In this document: positions 25,807 to 32,423 of the stretch, piece after piece
Position numbering within the stretch: the first letter of the stretch is position 1
Layout of the letters: each line of letters opens with the position of its first letter
From: Capitulum mitella
Lineage: Eukaryota; Arthropoda; Thecostraca; Pollicipedomorpha; Pollicipedidae
Assembly (NCBI GenBank): GCA_030062745.1
Contig: CP099848.1
Location: forward strand, 10,313,501 to 10,377,500
Length of the DNA: 64,000 nucleotides
Direction of reading: 5' to 3'
The notes under the pieces: model-generated
Database searches by the model: none
What the model saw: only the letters and a program-made list of their open reading frames with translations
Told to the model about the DNA's origin: nothing
Program-made: the position numbers and the translations under genes

Positions 25807-28656
25807 GCCGTGCGCCTTCCTCAGTACACACACAAGCAAACATTCAATTCAAATCACAACGTCGTACATTTGAAAAAGTATCACGCAATGTTCTCGGACA
25901 GTGCTATTTCAAGGAACTCTGTTAGAAAGAAATACTAATGGGCGCCGAATGACCCTGCAGTCGGTGCGCCCCTAAGCCCCAATAACCAACCAAGAAATAC
26001 TAAACGTTGTCATATGGGACAGACCTTAAAAGGTTCCTGGAGGAAGTCATGGTGTTCAGGGTACGTTTGAGGTTTCTTATTTGAATAGATTTAGCAACTT
26101 CTAATTTGGCGACATCTTTGCAAACTTGGGGGATGGATACTTCGAAGAGTTTGCATCAACAGTTTCAGTACAATGTGCGTTAGTGAAATGGTCGTCAGAC
26201 GGGCTTTTTTGCTTTGTTTTTGGCACCTTGGATATGTTCGTTAAAACGCTTCCTAACCCTACGTTTCGTCTTGCCCATGTAGGTGTTCGTAACTCTTTCA
26301 CATAATTGGCAAGTGATAATGTGCAGAACATTTTTCATGCGACACTTTCCCACCAAACCCGCTACGCAAGAATTGCATGGCCTTTTCCCAGCCTGGCGAT
26401 CGTTATCGCTGTCGTGGTTTCTATCGCTATCGCTGTCCTCTCAGCCGCTATCGCGGTTTCTAAAGTGAGTAATATCTCACTTCTAGCGTTTGTACCAGCT
26501 CACCTCAAGAACACGTACGATTATTTAGATCGTCTTCGTACACAGTTCCCCGAAGGTGTGCCTGTTGGAGCCATAGCATTCACGATGAACGTAGCAAACC
26601 TCTGCGGTAACGTCCCCGCCACTAAAGCAATATCCGCCACGATCGACCTCATCAAAAGACGCCACGACAAAATGGACACATTTGGGCTCACTCTCAACGA
26701 TCTCGAAAAACTGTTGCTGTACTGTCTCACTAACAACTGCGTCCGGTTTAGTCAGCATTAACATATATAGGCAGAGGGAATAGCTATGGGTAGCCGTATT
26801 GCCCTACCGCTGGCAACTGTCTTCATGAACGCGACAGAAACGATGATACTTACGTCCGAGCGTGCCCAACTGATCACCTACTTGCGGTACGTAGGCAATA
26901 TTCCAGGGGTTTGGACTCCTGGGTCTTTGGGTCTTTGGATCGCTATTTCGAATTTATCAACAGCTTCCACTATGCGCTCAAATTCTCCATTGAAAGAACG
27001 GACTATTCCAACACCAGCCAAATTCCCTTCCTGGACACTCCACTCACCGTCCAAGAGACCGGGAAATGCACCACCGAACTCTATATCAAGCCTATGTCGG
27101 TGTCCGTCATCTTACAGTTCACATTAGCCCACCCAATGAAAGCCAAAAAATCAGTGCCCTACGCACAGCTGTTGAGAGCGAAACATCTTGCAACCGACGA
27201 ACCAGCTGCAACACGGGGATTGGCCAAAATCGACTGCCTCTTTACATCAAACGGTTGTCCACACAGGATGATTCAGCAGTGTAAGTATCGCGTCAAAACA
27301 TGCATCAGACAGTCTACACAGACATCTCATATCCATCTACGACTCAGAACTACGGACGCTACGTAGATCAGTCTTCCGTTCATAGAGGACATTCTTTCAA
27401 GGAAAGTCTCCTCAACGATCAGAGCATCAGAACTACCAGATGACAGCAGTTTCTTTGTGATGGAGCTCCTTGAAATAGGGCTGTCCGAGAACACTGTGTG
27501 ATACTTTTCATATGTACGATGTTGTGATTTGAATTGAATGTTTGCTTGTGTGTGTACTGGGGTAGGTCCACGGACGAAATAGATATGCATTTTTCTCGAT
27601 AGATACATATACATTTCTTTATATGTATAAACACTTCTCAAAAAATATATACATTTCTTTATTATGAACATAAAGCTATTTGTATTTCTTTTTTTCAGTC
27701 TGAGGTTGTTGGAACTCTGAATCCAACCTATGGCGAACCTTCCCCCTCCCCCCGCCCTCCTCCCTGTCGATGGCTTACCATTCATAGTCAGCCGCTGAAG
27801 TACATTCCGAACCCACGGCCAGCGTCTTCCACCCCTCCTCCCCCGGGTCAACGACTTCGCTGACCTACCATATAGACCGTGGAAACTCTGGTTTACCCCC
27901 CCCCCCCAAAAAGAGAATCGCTGGATCCGCCCCTGCTATAGGAGCGTAGCCAGGGGAGCCAAGGGGGCCATAACCCTTCTTGGGGCTGAAAATGTAGCGC
28001 TTACTATATACAAAAAAAAACAAGAGTAAATTTTCGGAACTCGAAAATAAAGTGGCAGAAATCCTAGGAAGTTTTCAGTTTTGAGCCGGGGTTAGTTTCG
28101 TCTTGGCCCTTTCCTCGGAGAAATCCCGACTATGTTCCTGCTGTGCTGTGCGTGTTGAAACACTCCTAACTCAGTCCCACCCACTATGATTGAATAACTG
28201 AATAGCTTAACGATGGTGTGGTTTATTGGTGTGGACTTGTCGCAACATTTTGTCAACAAAATGTTCGCGAATTTATTGGGCGTTTTGTATATCGTTGATA
28301 AGCAATGGTTAGCTCGCAGTGTGTGTCTGTACTCTGTAAAGTCGCGTTTGCGTGAAGTATTTCAGAAGCTCGATATTGACGCCTGGGCGTGTTTCCTTTA
28401 CACAAAACAGTTGATCACTTGAGAACTCGACACTTTCCCAAGCCCGTGGAATTTCCTGCATCCCGGCCGACTGCCGTCTGACCGTGCGTGGTTGGCCTGC
28501 CCCTCGACAGGCGGCGCCAGTGAGCTGAAGTACACCACCCACGGCCACTACGCGGCCGGTCTGGACGGCTGCGTGGCCGAAGTGATCGTGGCGCCCGACC
28601 ACGTGATGGACCTGACATCGTCCGACGACGGGCGCAACGTCGGCTACTGCCTATGA
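110..28656 (+). CDS. Agrin/pikachurin-like laminin-G and EGF matrix protein (3' part, 8 exons)
   Basis: Eight exons join in phase: 110-299, 8651-8790, 22269-22492, 22957-23185, 23453-23709, 24539-24766, 25265-25368, 28511-28656, giving 505 residues and a stop. Domain order is end of LG1 (about 1-63), EGF1 (about 64-105), LG2 (about 111-262), EGF2 (about 285-325) and LG3 (about 330-505). LG-EGF-LG-EGF-LG at a C-terminus is the layout of agrin and pikachurin, secreted proteins that bind dystroglycan and organise synaptic or sensory matrix. The LG3 end (LDTDGRLFIGG, then a late GYC) fits this group. There is no membrane segment. The 5' half lies left of the window. Introns 1 and 2 are long (8.4 and 13.5 kb) and full of transposons. 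Seven of the eight exons start or end within about 1 kb of a transposon or tandem repeat. Perlecan or eyes-shut are less likely because their EGF spacing differs. Family confidence is high; orthologue identity is not settled. Confidence 0.85.
291..457 (+). repeat. Degenerate tandem copies of the exon 1 donor site
   Basis: The junction sequence gggacatcggtgagtccggg (291-310) is followed by copies at 363 (gggatatcggtgagtatggg, a full donor), 401 (gggacatcgaatagtacggg, donor lost) and 440 (gggatatgggtgggtcgg). Spacing is about 72, 38 and 39 bases, so the intron begins as a decayed tandem array built from the splice site. Confidence 0.7.
460..2385. other. Intron 1, first part
   Basis: No coding exon was recognised. 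Positions 530-1000 hold unique sequence with chance reading frames only. A CpG-dense patch is listed separately. From 1400 to 2385 the sequence is AT-richer and unremarkable. Confidence 0.5.
1060..1365. other. CpG-dense intronic patch
   Basis: About 300 bases of strongly GC- and CpG-rich sequence with GCC/CCG runs stand out against AT-rich flanks. No splice-compatible coding exon was found in it. It could be an internal promoter or an unmethylated island, or only a base-composition fluctuation. Confidence 0.35.
2390..3685 (-). mobile_element. Diverged TTAA-flanked MITE, family 1 (reverse copy)
   Basis: Flanked by TTAA at 2386-2389 and 3686-3689. It begins CCCGACC, followed by a G/C-tract hairpin (cagccccccccc) and gattgcgagagaacaaacaa, matching the inner end of the copies at 5361 and 14108. 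The middle (ctgacctgaggtcaggtca at about 2977) and the far end also match, at lower identity, so this is the oldest of the four family-1 copies seen. No transposase frame is present. TTAA with CCC/GGG termini is the piggyBac signature. Confidence 0.7.
3690..5008. mobile_element. TTAA-flanked MITE, family 2
   Basis: Bounded by TTAA at 3686-3689 (shared with the previous element) and 5009-5012. The ends form an imperfect inverted repeat: CCCACGCAGTGGAAGGGGG at the left, and CACGCGCGCTGGAAGGGG when the right end is reverse-complemented. The right tail carries gttctcgagatattc, a phrase with close relatives in the tails at 11.84, 12.52, 31.39 and 37.06 kb. The middle is rich in tgacctt/aatgaccctgac motifs. 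No coding capacity was seen. Confidence 0.6.
5021..7434 (+). mobile_element. TTAA-flanked MITE, family 1, split by a nested copy
   Basis: The left part 5021-5360 and right part 6552-7434 together match the intact copy at 14108-15351 from end to end (about 1,223 bases without the insert). Flanks are TTAA at 5017-5020 and 7435-7438. It begins CCCGCGCACGAC and ends GGGGCGGG. The break falls in the (AT) stretch of ttcaatatatacgc. No transposase is encoded; it is presumed to be mobilised by a piggyBac-type enzyme elsewhere. Confidence 0.8.
5361..6551 (-). mobile_element. Nested family-1 MITE, inverted, in an AT-rich target
   Basis: A near-full copy of the 14108-15351 element in reverse orientation, starting CCCGTCCCAGACTGG and ending CATGCGCGGG. 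It lies inside the element at 5021-7434. Its flanks read ...caatat and atatatacgc..., so its target duplication would be ATAT-like rather than TTAA. Poly-G/poly-C tracts near each end can fold into hairpins. Confidence 0.75.
7439..8550. other. Intron 1, last part
   Basis: Unique sequence of mixed composition. Several short frames overlap on both strands, but none has a family resemblance or splice-compatible boundaries. A polypyrimidine-poor stretch leads into the repeated acceptors near 8554. Confidence 0.4.
8554..8666 (+). repeat. Repeated splice acceptor of the EGF1 exon
   Basis: The phrase ccctcag occurs at 8554, 8585 and 8644. The last two copies extend into exon sequence: tgccctcaggcgagtgcag followed by cggtg is identical at 8583-8606 and 8642-8665, 59 bases apart. 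Only the last acceptor keeps the reading frame. Use of the 8592 start would read about 12 codons and hit TGA at 8630-8632. Confidence 0.8.
8651..8790 (+). CDS. LG-protein exon 2: EGF1
   Basis: Starts after ccctcag and ends before gtgagg, phase 1 in and 0 out. It encodes a full EGF module with the C-x4-C-x5-C-x8-C-x-C-x8-C pattern (CSRTPC...CLCPLGFLGELC) plus one extra Cys at the front, which in agrin-type proteins can bond back to the preceding LG domain. Confidence 0.88.
8791..9570. other. Start of intron 2
   Basis: The first 150 bases are GC-rich with a G10 run at 8850. The rest is AT-rich unique sequence without recognisable genes. Confidence 0.4.
9571..10130. mobile_element. MITE built of cgacatcgaat-type motifs
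   Basis: Ends are loosely inverted: ccttagtgacacatcaacg at the left, and ccctagtatcacacgacat when the right end is reverse-complemented. The arms (9590-9810 and 9990-10120) are filled with variants of tcgacatcgattcgacatcg on both strands, so each arm can fold on itself. CACTAG-like ends suggest a CMC/Chapaev-type or related element; the superfamily is uncertain. No reading frame is conserved. Confidence 0.55.
10131..10622. other. Intron 2 interval
   Basis: AT-rich unique sequence; nothing recognised. Confidence 0.4.
10627..11914. mobile_element. TTAA-flanked MITE, family 2-like
   Basis: TTAA at 10623-10626 and 11915-11918. Near the left end ccggcagggggctgaaaccg is followed by a C tract. The right end, reverse-complemented, reads CCCTATTCCCGGAGGG and then cccggcaggggagcgaattc, so the sub-terminal hairpins correspond. 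The tail contains gattgccgtttgttgcgat and agttcttgagatctcgggg. The element at 30480-31467 is its closest relative in the window. Confidence 0.6.
11919..14103. other. Intron 2 interval with a TTAA-type tail
   Basis: At 12500-12597 there is another family-2 tail (agttcttgagatcttggggg ... ctcccggctagg, then TTAA at 12598-12601). No matching left end was found, so that copy is probably truncated. A short element at 13725 is listed separately. The remainder is unremarkable; the frames at 12622-12972 overlap on both strands and are probably chance. Confidence 0.4.
13725..13985. mobile_element. Short MITE with gtagccag termini
   Basis: Begins near aggagcgtagccaggatttt and ends near ccctctctggctacgatat, an inverted terminal match of about 10 bases. 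Relatives occur at 27945, 32178 and 33622, all with the same agccaggattttc-type edge. Confidence 0.5.
14108..15351 (+). mobile_element. Intact TTAA-flanked MITE, family 1 reference copy
   Basis: TTAA at 14104-14107 and 15352-15355 flank 1,244 bases that start CCCGCGCACGACCGTCGG and end CAGTCGGGGGCGCG. Sub-terminal gactgggggg / ccccagtcggggg blocks are inverted relative to each other. Internal landmarks (aacgttgagttaaagacac, cactccacactaaaaatgtt, gattgcgagagaacc in reverse) are shared with the copies at 2390, 5021 and 5361. It has no transposase frame. Confidence 0.8.
15356..16214. other. Intron 2 interval, GC-rich patches
   Basis: GC-rich stretches at 15400-15560 and 15950-16200 flank AT-rich sequence. 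Open frames on both strands lack splice signals or a family match. Confidence 0.35.
16215..16690. repeat. Minisatellite, about 36-base unit
   Basis: Repeats of gatctggccaccagcagat followed by cagaggacactgaggga run from about 16215 to 16690, with most units near 36 bases and some extended by cagagagactgag. Because 36 is divisible by three, the reverse strand reads as a 12-residue periodic peptide (ARSPSVSSDLLV); this is a by-product of the repeat, not evidence for a gene. Confidence 0.85.
16700..19737. other. Intron 2 interval
   Basis: About 3 kb without a recognised gene or high-copy repeat. A CpG-rich patch lies at 18160-18300. The longest frame (19179-19616, plus) has no recognisable domain and is not supported. 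Confidence 0.4.
19738..19830. mobile_element. Left terminus of a TTAA-type element
   Basis: TTAA (19738-19741) is followed by CCCGCGCCAGACGGGAGGG and a nearby hairpin-capable GC tract, as in the family-1 and family-2 starts. No right end was located, so its length is unknown. Confidence 0.4.
19831..22268. other. End of intron 2
   Basis: Contains a short direct run of tcgatagcaatcgatag-type repeats (about 19856-19890) and a CpG-rich patch at 21080-21420 with chance frames on both strands. From 22134 a plus frame runs without a stop into the LG2 exon, but the acceptor ttttccgcag at 22268 defines the exon start. Confidence 0.4.
22269..22492 (+). CDS. LG-protein exon 3: first half of LG2
   Basis: Acceptor ttccgcag, donor gtgagt, phase 0 in and 2 out. 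The peptide begins VPSFNGSSHLKF and contains NGIILYNG, GEFMAVSMRDGHVEF and FDLGTG, the usual first beta-sandwich half of an LG domain with its calcium-site aspartates. Confidence 0.9.
22957..23185 (+). CDS. LG-protein exon 4: second half of LG2
   Basis: Follows ccggcag and ends before gtgggc, phase 2 in and 0 out. It carries WHEVRVSRTGREAVLEVD, SLYLGGV and GFQGCVQK, the canonical LG second half. Reverse-strand frames of up to 336 residues here are shadows of GC-rich coding sequence. Confidence 0.9.
23453..23709 (+). CDS. LG-protein exon 5: LG2 end, EGF2, LG3 start
   Basis: Acceptor cctgcccgcag, donor gtgagc, phase 0 in and 2 out. After LVINEKPVHML comes a full EGF module (CVTRPC...CQCRLGSGGPHC) with one extra preceding Cys, then VPRFDGRSYLLYD, which starts LG3. 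The intron before it is only 267 bases. Confidence 0.9.
23710..24538. other. Intron 5
   Basis: Unique at first; from 24330 to 24505 a low-complexity run of actcactcattcactcg-type tetramer and hexamer variants leads to the next acceptor. Confidence 0.5.
24539..24766 (+). CDS. LG-protein exon 6: LG3 core
   Basis: Acceptor gtcctcag, donor gtgagg, phase 2 in and 2 out. Motifs are NGIELEFRTRYPDGLMVW, GDFLAVGLEDGHVHLRF, NLGSGVV and DDGQWHRVQ, all typical of LG domains. Confidence 0.9.
24767..24997 (+). repeat. Degenerate repeats starting at the exon 6 donor
   Basis: The donor phrase ggtgaggatggcgctgctgg (24766-24785) reappears as ggtgaggacggcgctgctgg at 24975-24994. Between them are partial units such as accgctggagacgttgc and accgctagaggcgccgctgg. 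Confidence 0.55.
25197..25298 (+). repeat. Diverged copy of the exon 7 acceptor and exon start
   Basis: Intronic gcggggcgggccggggcgat (25197 on, continuing gtgatctgagttgtgac) resembles the true junction gcagggttggccgggacggc (25261 on, continuing gtgatctcggttgacgg), about 64 bases downstream. The upstream copy has lost its AG. Confidence 0.5.
25265..25368 (+). CDS. LG-protein exon 7: LG3 middle
   Basis: Acceptor ccgggcag, donor gtgaga, phase 2 in and 1 out. It encodes VGRDGVISVDGSYPASG followed by LDTDGRLFIG, the strand that leads to the GG of the LG signature. The LDTDG-x-L-x-x-GG phrase is typical of agrin-type LG3 domains. Confidence 0.85.
25541..25562 (+). mobile_element. hAT-like terminus
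   Basis: cactggcggatccaggagg resembles the CAGNGGCGGATCCAGG start common to non-autonomous hAT elements. Similar edges lie near 27918 (reverse), 29866, 31799 and 38089. No matching partner end with an 8-base target duplication was established. Confidence 0.35.
25752..25804. repeat. (TA)n microsatellite
   Basis: About 50 bases of alternating TA lie directly at the 3' end of the minus-strand Penelope-like remnant. Confidence 0.95.
25805..26475 (-). pseudogene. Penelope-like element remnant A: Cys-rich linker and GIY-YIG domain
   Basis: On the minus strand an acidic SDRN/HDSDNDR linker leads to PCNSC, KCRMKNVLHIITCQLC and NTYMGKTKRRVRKRFNEH (about 26400 down to 26235), the zinc-like cysteines and GIY-YIG endonuclease core of Penelope-like elements, which nick DNA for target-primed reverse transcription. 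A stop interrupts the acidic linker, and frames break after the nuclease core. The 3' non-coding end (25925 down to 25812) is shared, inverted, with remnant B. A 54-base retroelement insertion lies within it. Confidence 0.7.
25927..26002 (+). mobile_element. 54-base retroelement 3' end with target duplication
   Basis: The target duplication aagaaatacta is at 25927-25937 and 25992-26002, perfectly matched. Between them (25938-25991) lies only the 3' tip of a retroelement, atgggcgccgaatgaccctg ... cccctaagccccaataaccaacc. The same tip with a longer body is at 36286-36532. Extreme 5' truncation is typical of target-primed insertion. Confidence 0.8.
26461..27660 (+). pseudogene. Penelope-like element remnant B: reverse transcriptase
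   Basis: The frame from about 26485 resembles the Penelope-type reverse transcriptase: RLRTQFPEGVPVGA, FGLTLNDLEKLL, NNCVRFSQH, then the AMGSRIALPLATVFM block. After a frame change come IPFLDTPLTVQETGK, LYIKPMSVSV and KKSVPYAQLLRAK. It is inactive: TAA and TAG stops fall at 26759-26775, a frameshift occurs between 26890 and 26930, the first catalytic Asp position reads Asn (FTMNV) and the YxDD site reads YVGN. No GIY-YIG domain follows. The end (27448-27580) mirrors the end of remnant A. Confidence 0.75.
27661..28510. other. Intron 7, last part, with element edges
   Basis: A hAT-like edge (cgctggatccgcccctg, 27919-27935) is followed by a MITE of the gtagccag family (from about 27945, ggagcgtagccagggg, to about 28140). 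The rest to the acceptor ccctcgacag is AT-rich unique sequence. Confidence 0.45.
28511..28656 (+). CDS. LG-protein exon 8: LG3 end and stop
   Basis: Acceptor ccctcgacag, phase 1 in. It encodes GASELKYTTHGHYAAGLDGCVAEV, then DDGRNVGYC, Leu and TGA at 28654-28656. The LDGCV Cys and the C-terminal Cys would close the LG3 disulphide. The protein therefore ends with LG3, as agrin and pikachurin do. Confidence 0.88.
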
Positions 28657-30060
28657 GCCTCGGCCACCGCCGCGGCCCGGCGTCACTCGCAGTGACGTTA
28701 CGTGCCCGTCACGGGCCGGCCGTCACGCTGACGGCGTGACGTCGCCTCTTCGCGGGCCTGACGGCTTGGAGATGAGGTTTGCGGGACATCTGGGAGGCGA
28801 GAGGCGGCCGAGGATCGCCTCAGGGCAGGTCTGTGTCTCGAGGTCCCGCGCCAACGTGGTCACCTTCGGGCGGTCGCGGTCGAGGGCAGACGGACAAGTT
28901 CGCATGAGCAATAGGGATCGGGCGCGACGGAGACGACGATGCGACGAGTTTTCATGGCGCTGTGGCGAATCGGTGAGCACCGTGGCACGTGCCGTGCATA
29001 GTTGAACCACCCCTGCCATAGACGTTCAGCACCAAGCGCCGACATACGTTGTTCTATAACTCGCACTCGATGTCAGAATGTGTCCGCTGGTGCCTGTGCG
29101 CGTGACAGTGACGGCGCGGCTGCGAGCTCGCGTTCGAGTGTCGGTTGCCGGTCGTGCGTGTCGCTGTGGGCGGGACGCGACGGACTCGGCGCAGAGGTCG
29201 CCGGCCTCCGGCGCCCCAACATATCACAGCTGCACCAATGACAGAGGGCGGCGAGCCCTGGCCCCGCCCACCCGACGATCCGATCGACGGTCGGCCGGTC
29301 ACGTGCTGCGGTGTCGCACGTATTTTTTATACAGCCTTACAGCGCTCGCGAAAGGAGAGTTCGTCAAATGGTGGACGAAGACGACGGAGCGGCTGACACG
29401 CGGGCGACCGCAACTTTGGCACCCGCGCAGGCTTGGCTATGTGAATATACTGAGAAATCTTGGGCGAGTTTAGGCATGGACATGGGTGTTTGCAGGAATC
29501 CATTGGACAGGCCGAGCGGCGGCCCTATCAGGTTTGGAAAATTTTAACCAGAGCCCTAAGGTGATACGCGGAACGAAATCGACTAATTTTGGACAGCTTA
29601 TATTGCCCAGCTTGCCTGTCTAGGAGCCAAGACACAAACAGCTGATTGTGTCACGGCCCCACCAAAAAATGAGGTGGGTGAATATGGATATGAAGACCCC
29701 ACGAGTCAGTTGCTATCAAAACACTATGGAAAGCTCAGAGAGTTTCGCTAAATACAACAAACAGGCGTATTTGGTGAAAGTTTTCAAGACCTCATACCAG
29801 GTCTGGTTAGTACCGTTCTGAAAGTGCAGTTTGCGCCGACTGATGAAATATTGGCAATAGCGGTGGATCTAGGATGTCAAGCGGGAGGCGATTTTTTAAG
29901 AGCGCCAAAACAGCATTGTAGGAGCGCCAAAATCGTTCCGGGAGGGCGCTAAATCTGATCGTGATAATGCTTAATTATATCAAGCGGCTGAAAATAGTGA
30001 TAAAAGTGATTGCCAAAGTAATTCTTCAAATATGAAATATGGTTCATACATCTACATAAG

Positions 30061-30065
<5 letters not shown>
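28657..30065. other. 3' flank of the LG gene
   Basis: The first 650 bases are GC- and CpG-rich (possible 3' UTR); no AATAAA was seen close by. From 29300 the sequence becomes AT-rich. An hAT-like edge tagcggtggatctaggatg lies at 29859-29877. No gene was recognised. Confidence 0.4.
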
Positions 30066-30112
<47 letters not shown>

Positions 30113-30273
30113 CATATCGTAGTTTTTAAGACGGAACTTAAAACCTCACGCAACTTTATGTATATATATATATATGTGTATATATATATATATATATAAT
30201 CAAAATTTTAATTCTCCCCATGAAATGGCCTCGAGAAGTGACCTGTAGTCTCCCTCTCTCTCTCTCTCTCTCT

Positions 30274-30345
<72 letters not shown>

Positions 30346-30425
30346 CCTCGAGAAGTGACCTGTAGTCTATATATATATATGTATATATATATATACATGT
30401 ATGTATGTATGTATGTATGTATGTC
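30066..30425. repeat. Cluster of TA, TC and TATG microsatellites with a duplicated flank
   Basis: (TA)n arrays occur at about 30066-30106, 30160-30200, 30276-30344 and 30366-30395, with (TC)n at 30250-30273 and (ATGT)n at 30400-30423. The 20-mer ctcgagaagtgacctgtagt occurs at 30230 and again at 30346, bracketing one TC/TA block. Confidence 0.9.
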
Positions 30426-30479
30426 ACTTCAGGTCACTTCGCACGATCAGTTTAAGGTCTAAATACAAATTCTGATTTT

Positions 30480-31467
30480 AAATAAATATTTTTGACGCTA
30501 ATTTTTAAGAGAAAATCGGGAATATATGCAACTCAACACAGTGTTTTTGTATTTGCGTTTCAAGCTTCAGGTCGCTATCAGGTCGGGTCAAGGAGTTACG
30601 GTAGGAAATGTCCTCGCAAATACCATATATCACGAACTGGAAACGTTTTCAAGTACTATGAAAGGGACCCAAGGCCATTCGATGTCATTTCAAGGGCATA
30701 TGAGGTCTTTGAGGTCAAAGGTCGTTAGTTGACCTGTTGGATATACTGGAACACACAATCAAGACAATTTCTCTTTCTTCATGCCCCTGGCTCCGCCTGT
30801 GCCAACATCATGCGAACAATACAATGTGATTCGTACTTCCAAAGTATAGAATAACTAGTAAAACCTTAAAAGAATTATTGTAAAGTTTTCTGTTAAATCA
30901 GCTTTCAAAAAAAAAACGTTTCTCTCATTTTCTAAGCTCTGCGAACGTCTAAGACTTTTCCCAAAACTATAAAAGCATGCGCCTTGGGTGGGACTTGGGG
31001 CTTTTGGGGATTTTTAATTTGGTAATTTATATAATAACACCCCATAATAACACCAACACCAATTTGGTAATCAATAATAATAACACCTCCCAATAATTTG
31101 GGATTTTTTACATTAGGTCTATGAGGTGCATGGAAAGAATGAGCATCAAAAACATCAGCGCTGGTCGAAATTAGCACTTGGGCCCCCTCACTATAAATTT
31201 TTGCGAAGCTCCACCTCTCGCATGCGCCAAAGGAAAAATCCCATCGATTATGTCTCGACTGCATAAAAATCGGTGAATTAAAATCTGAGTCCTAATCAAT
31301 GAAAAATATCCCTATTTCTGACTTGCCATAAGAAAGACAGTTTTCGTCATGTCGAATCGATTGTCGTTTGCTGCGACCAAACTGCAGGGATAGTTTTCGG
31401 ATCTCTGGGTCGAATACCCTCCCCCCATAAGGGAATGCGTACCAGCGCTGTGGGGACGGGAACAGGG
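30480..31467. mobile_element. 5'-truncated TTAA-type MITE related to 10627-11914
   Basis: The right end ggggacgggaacaggg is followed by TTAA at 31468-31471. Internal parts correspond to the 10.6-11.9 kb element: the cttcaggtcgctatcaggtc block, the aatgtgattcgtacttc block and the gattgtcgtttgctgcgacc tail. The left end is lost in the microsatellite cluster. Confidence 0.5.
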
Positions 31468-31471
31468 TTAA

Positions 31472-31959
31472 CGACAGTTTGCTTTTGTATCCACGGACAA
31501 CATTCGTCCGTGAACGGCTTTCATGTTCTCATCCGCCTTCGAAAACTAAGGGCTTTGCATTTCGCGCCTTTAATTGTTGCCAGAGTGTCCCTGATTGAAA
31601 ACATAGGTGTCGATTTTTATATTTTTGGATGGGCCCTCTCTCCACCCCGTGTTGAGCTCGCCCCCCATGATGCTCTTACCCCCGCCCCCTCCAATGACTT
31701 TCAGCCCTCAGATGGCATTTCACATGTTGGTTCCTCTCACGCAGTGTCTTCACATGTGAACCACGGTCAGGTCTGCGAAGAGAAGTCATCTCTCCTCAGG
31801 CGCGGATCCAAGGGGGAGCGATGTGGGCGACGCCCCCTCCCCTGCCTGAGAAGGGGCCCCTCTCAGGCCGGCCCCAAAAGATTTCCTCTGAGACTGAAAA
31901 GGGACCACGAAGGGGTCCGTATAAGCCCCACTGGGTTTCTGTGAAAATGTGACGGTTTC
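31472..31959. other. Interval before the satellite
   Basis: Unique sequence, then an hAT-like edge (caggcgcggatccaaggggg at 31798). A frame at 31435-31944 is open but has no recognisable domain. Confidence 0.35.
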
Positions 31960-32177
31960 TTGATGCAGTCAGAGGGGTTTCTGGGAGGGTTAGATGACTC
32001 TTAAGACGCATAGAAGGGCTCCTGAAGCTCCCGAAGGGCCCCAGAAACGACAACAGGGCCTCAACACGGCAAGTTGCCCCTGAGACCGCCAGAAAGGTCA
32101 CAGAGCCCCTGAGTCGGCAAAAATGAGGATTGGGTCCTTAGGACGGCGTAGGGGCCTGTAGAATGTCATAGGAGCCC

Positions 32178-32423
32178 AGACACGGAGCCAAGATTTTCCT
32201 CGGGGGCCCAAAATGTCAGTTTCCTTTTTGGCACTGGCATATCACAATATTTACGGCAAGGAAAAATTTCATGTAATTAACCCTATGTTTAACGCACAGA
32301 AAAAAACATAACGTTTGTTTTTGTGGCATATATATTTTTGTGGATCACTTTGCTCAATATCTAGTGTAGACCGCTTGGTTCAGGGGAGCATGACCCCTAT
32401 GCCCCCCTTGGCTACGTGCCTGT
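32178..32423 (-). mobile_element. Short MITE in the satellite, inverted copy
   Basis: Edges are acggagccaagattttcctc and ccccttggctacgtgcctg. Its reverse complement aligns with 33622-33875 through gcacgtag, caagcggtctaca, agatatt and ggaaaatc.tggct blocks. Confidence 0.65.

Noticed and set aside
25541-27935. A single hAT element spanning both ggatccag edges
   Set aside because: The flanking 8-mers do not match and the interval holds intron-exon sequence context and two Penelope-like remnants; the edges are probably unrelated.
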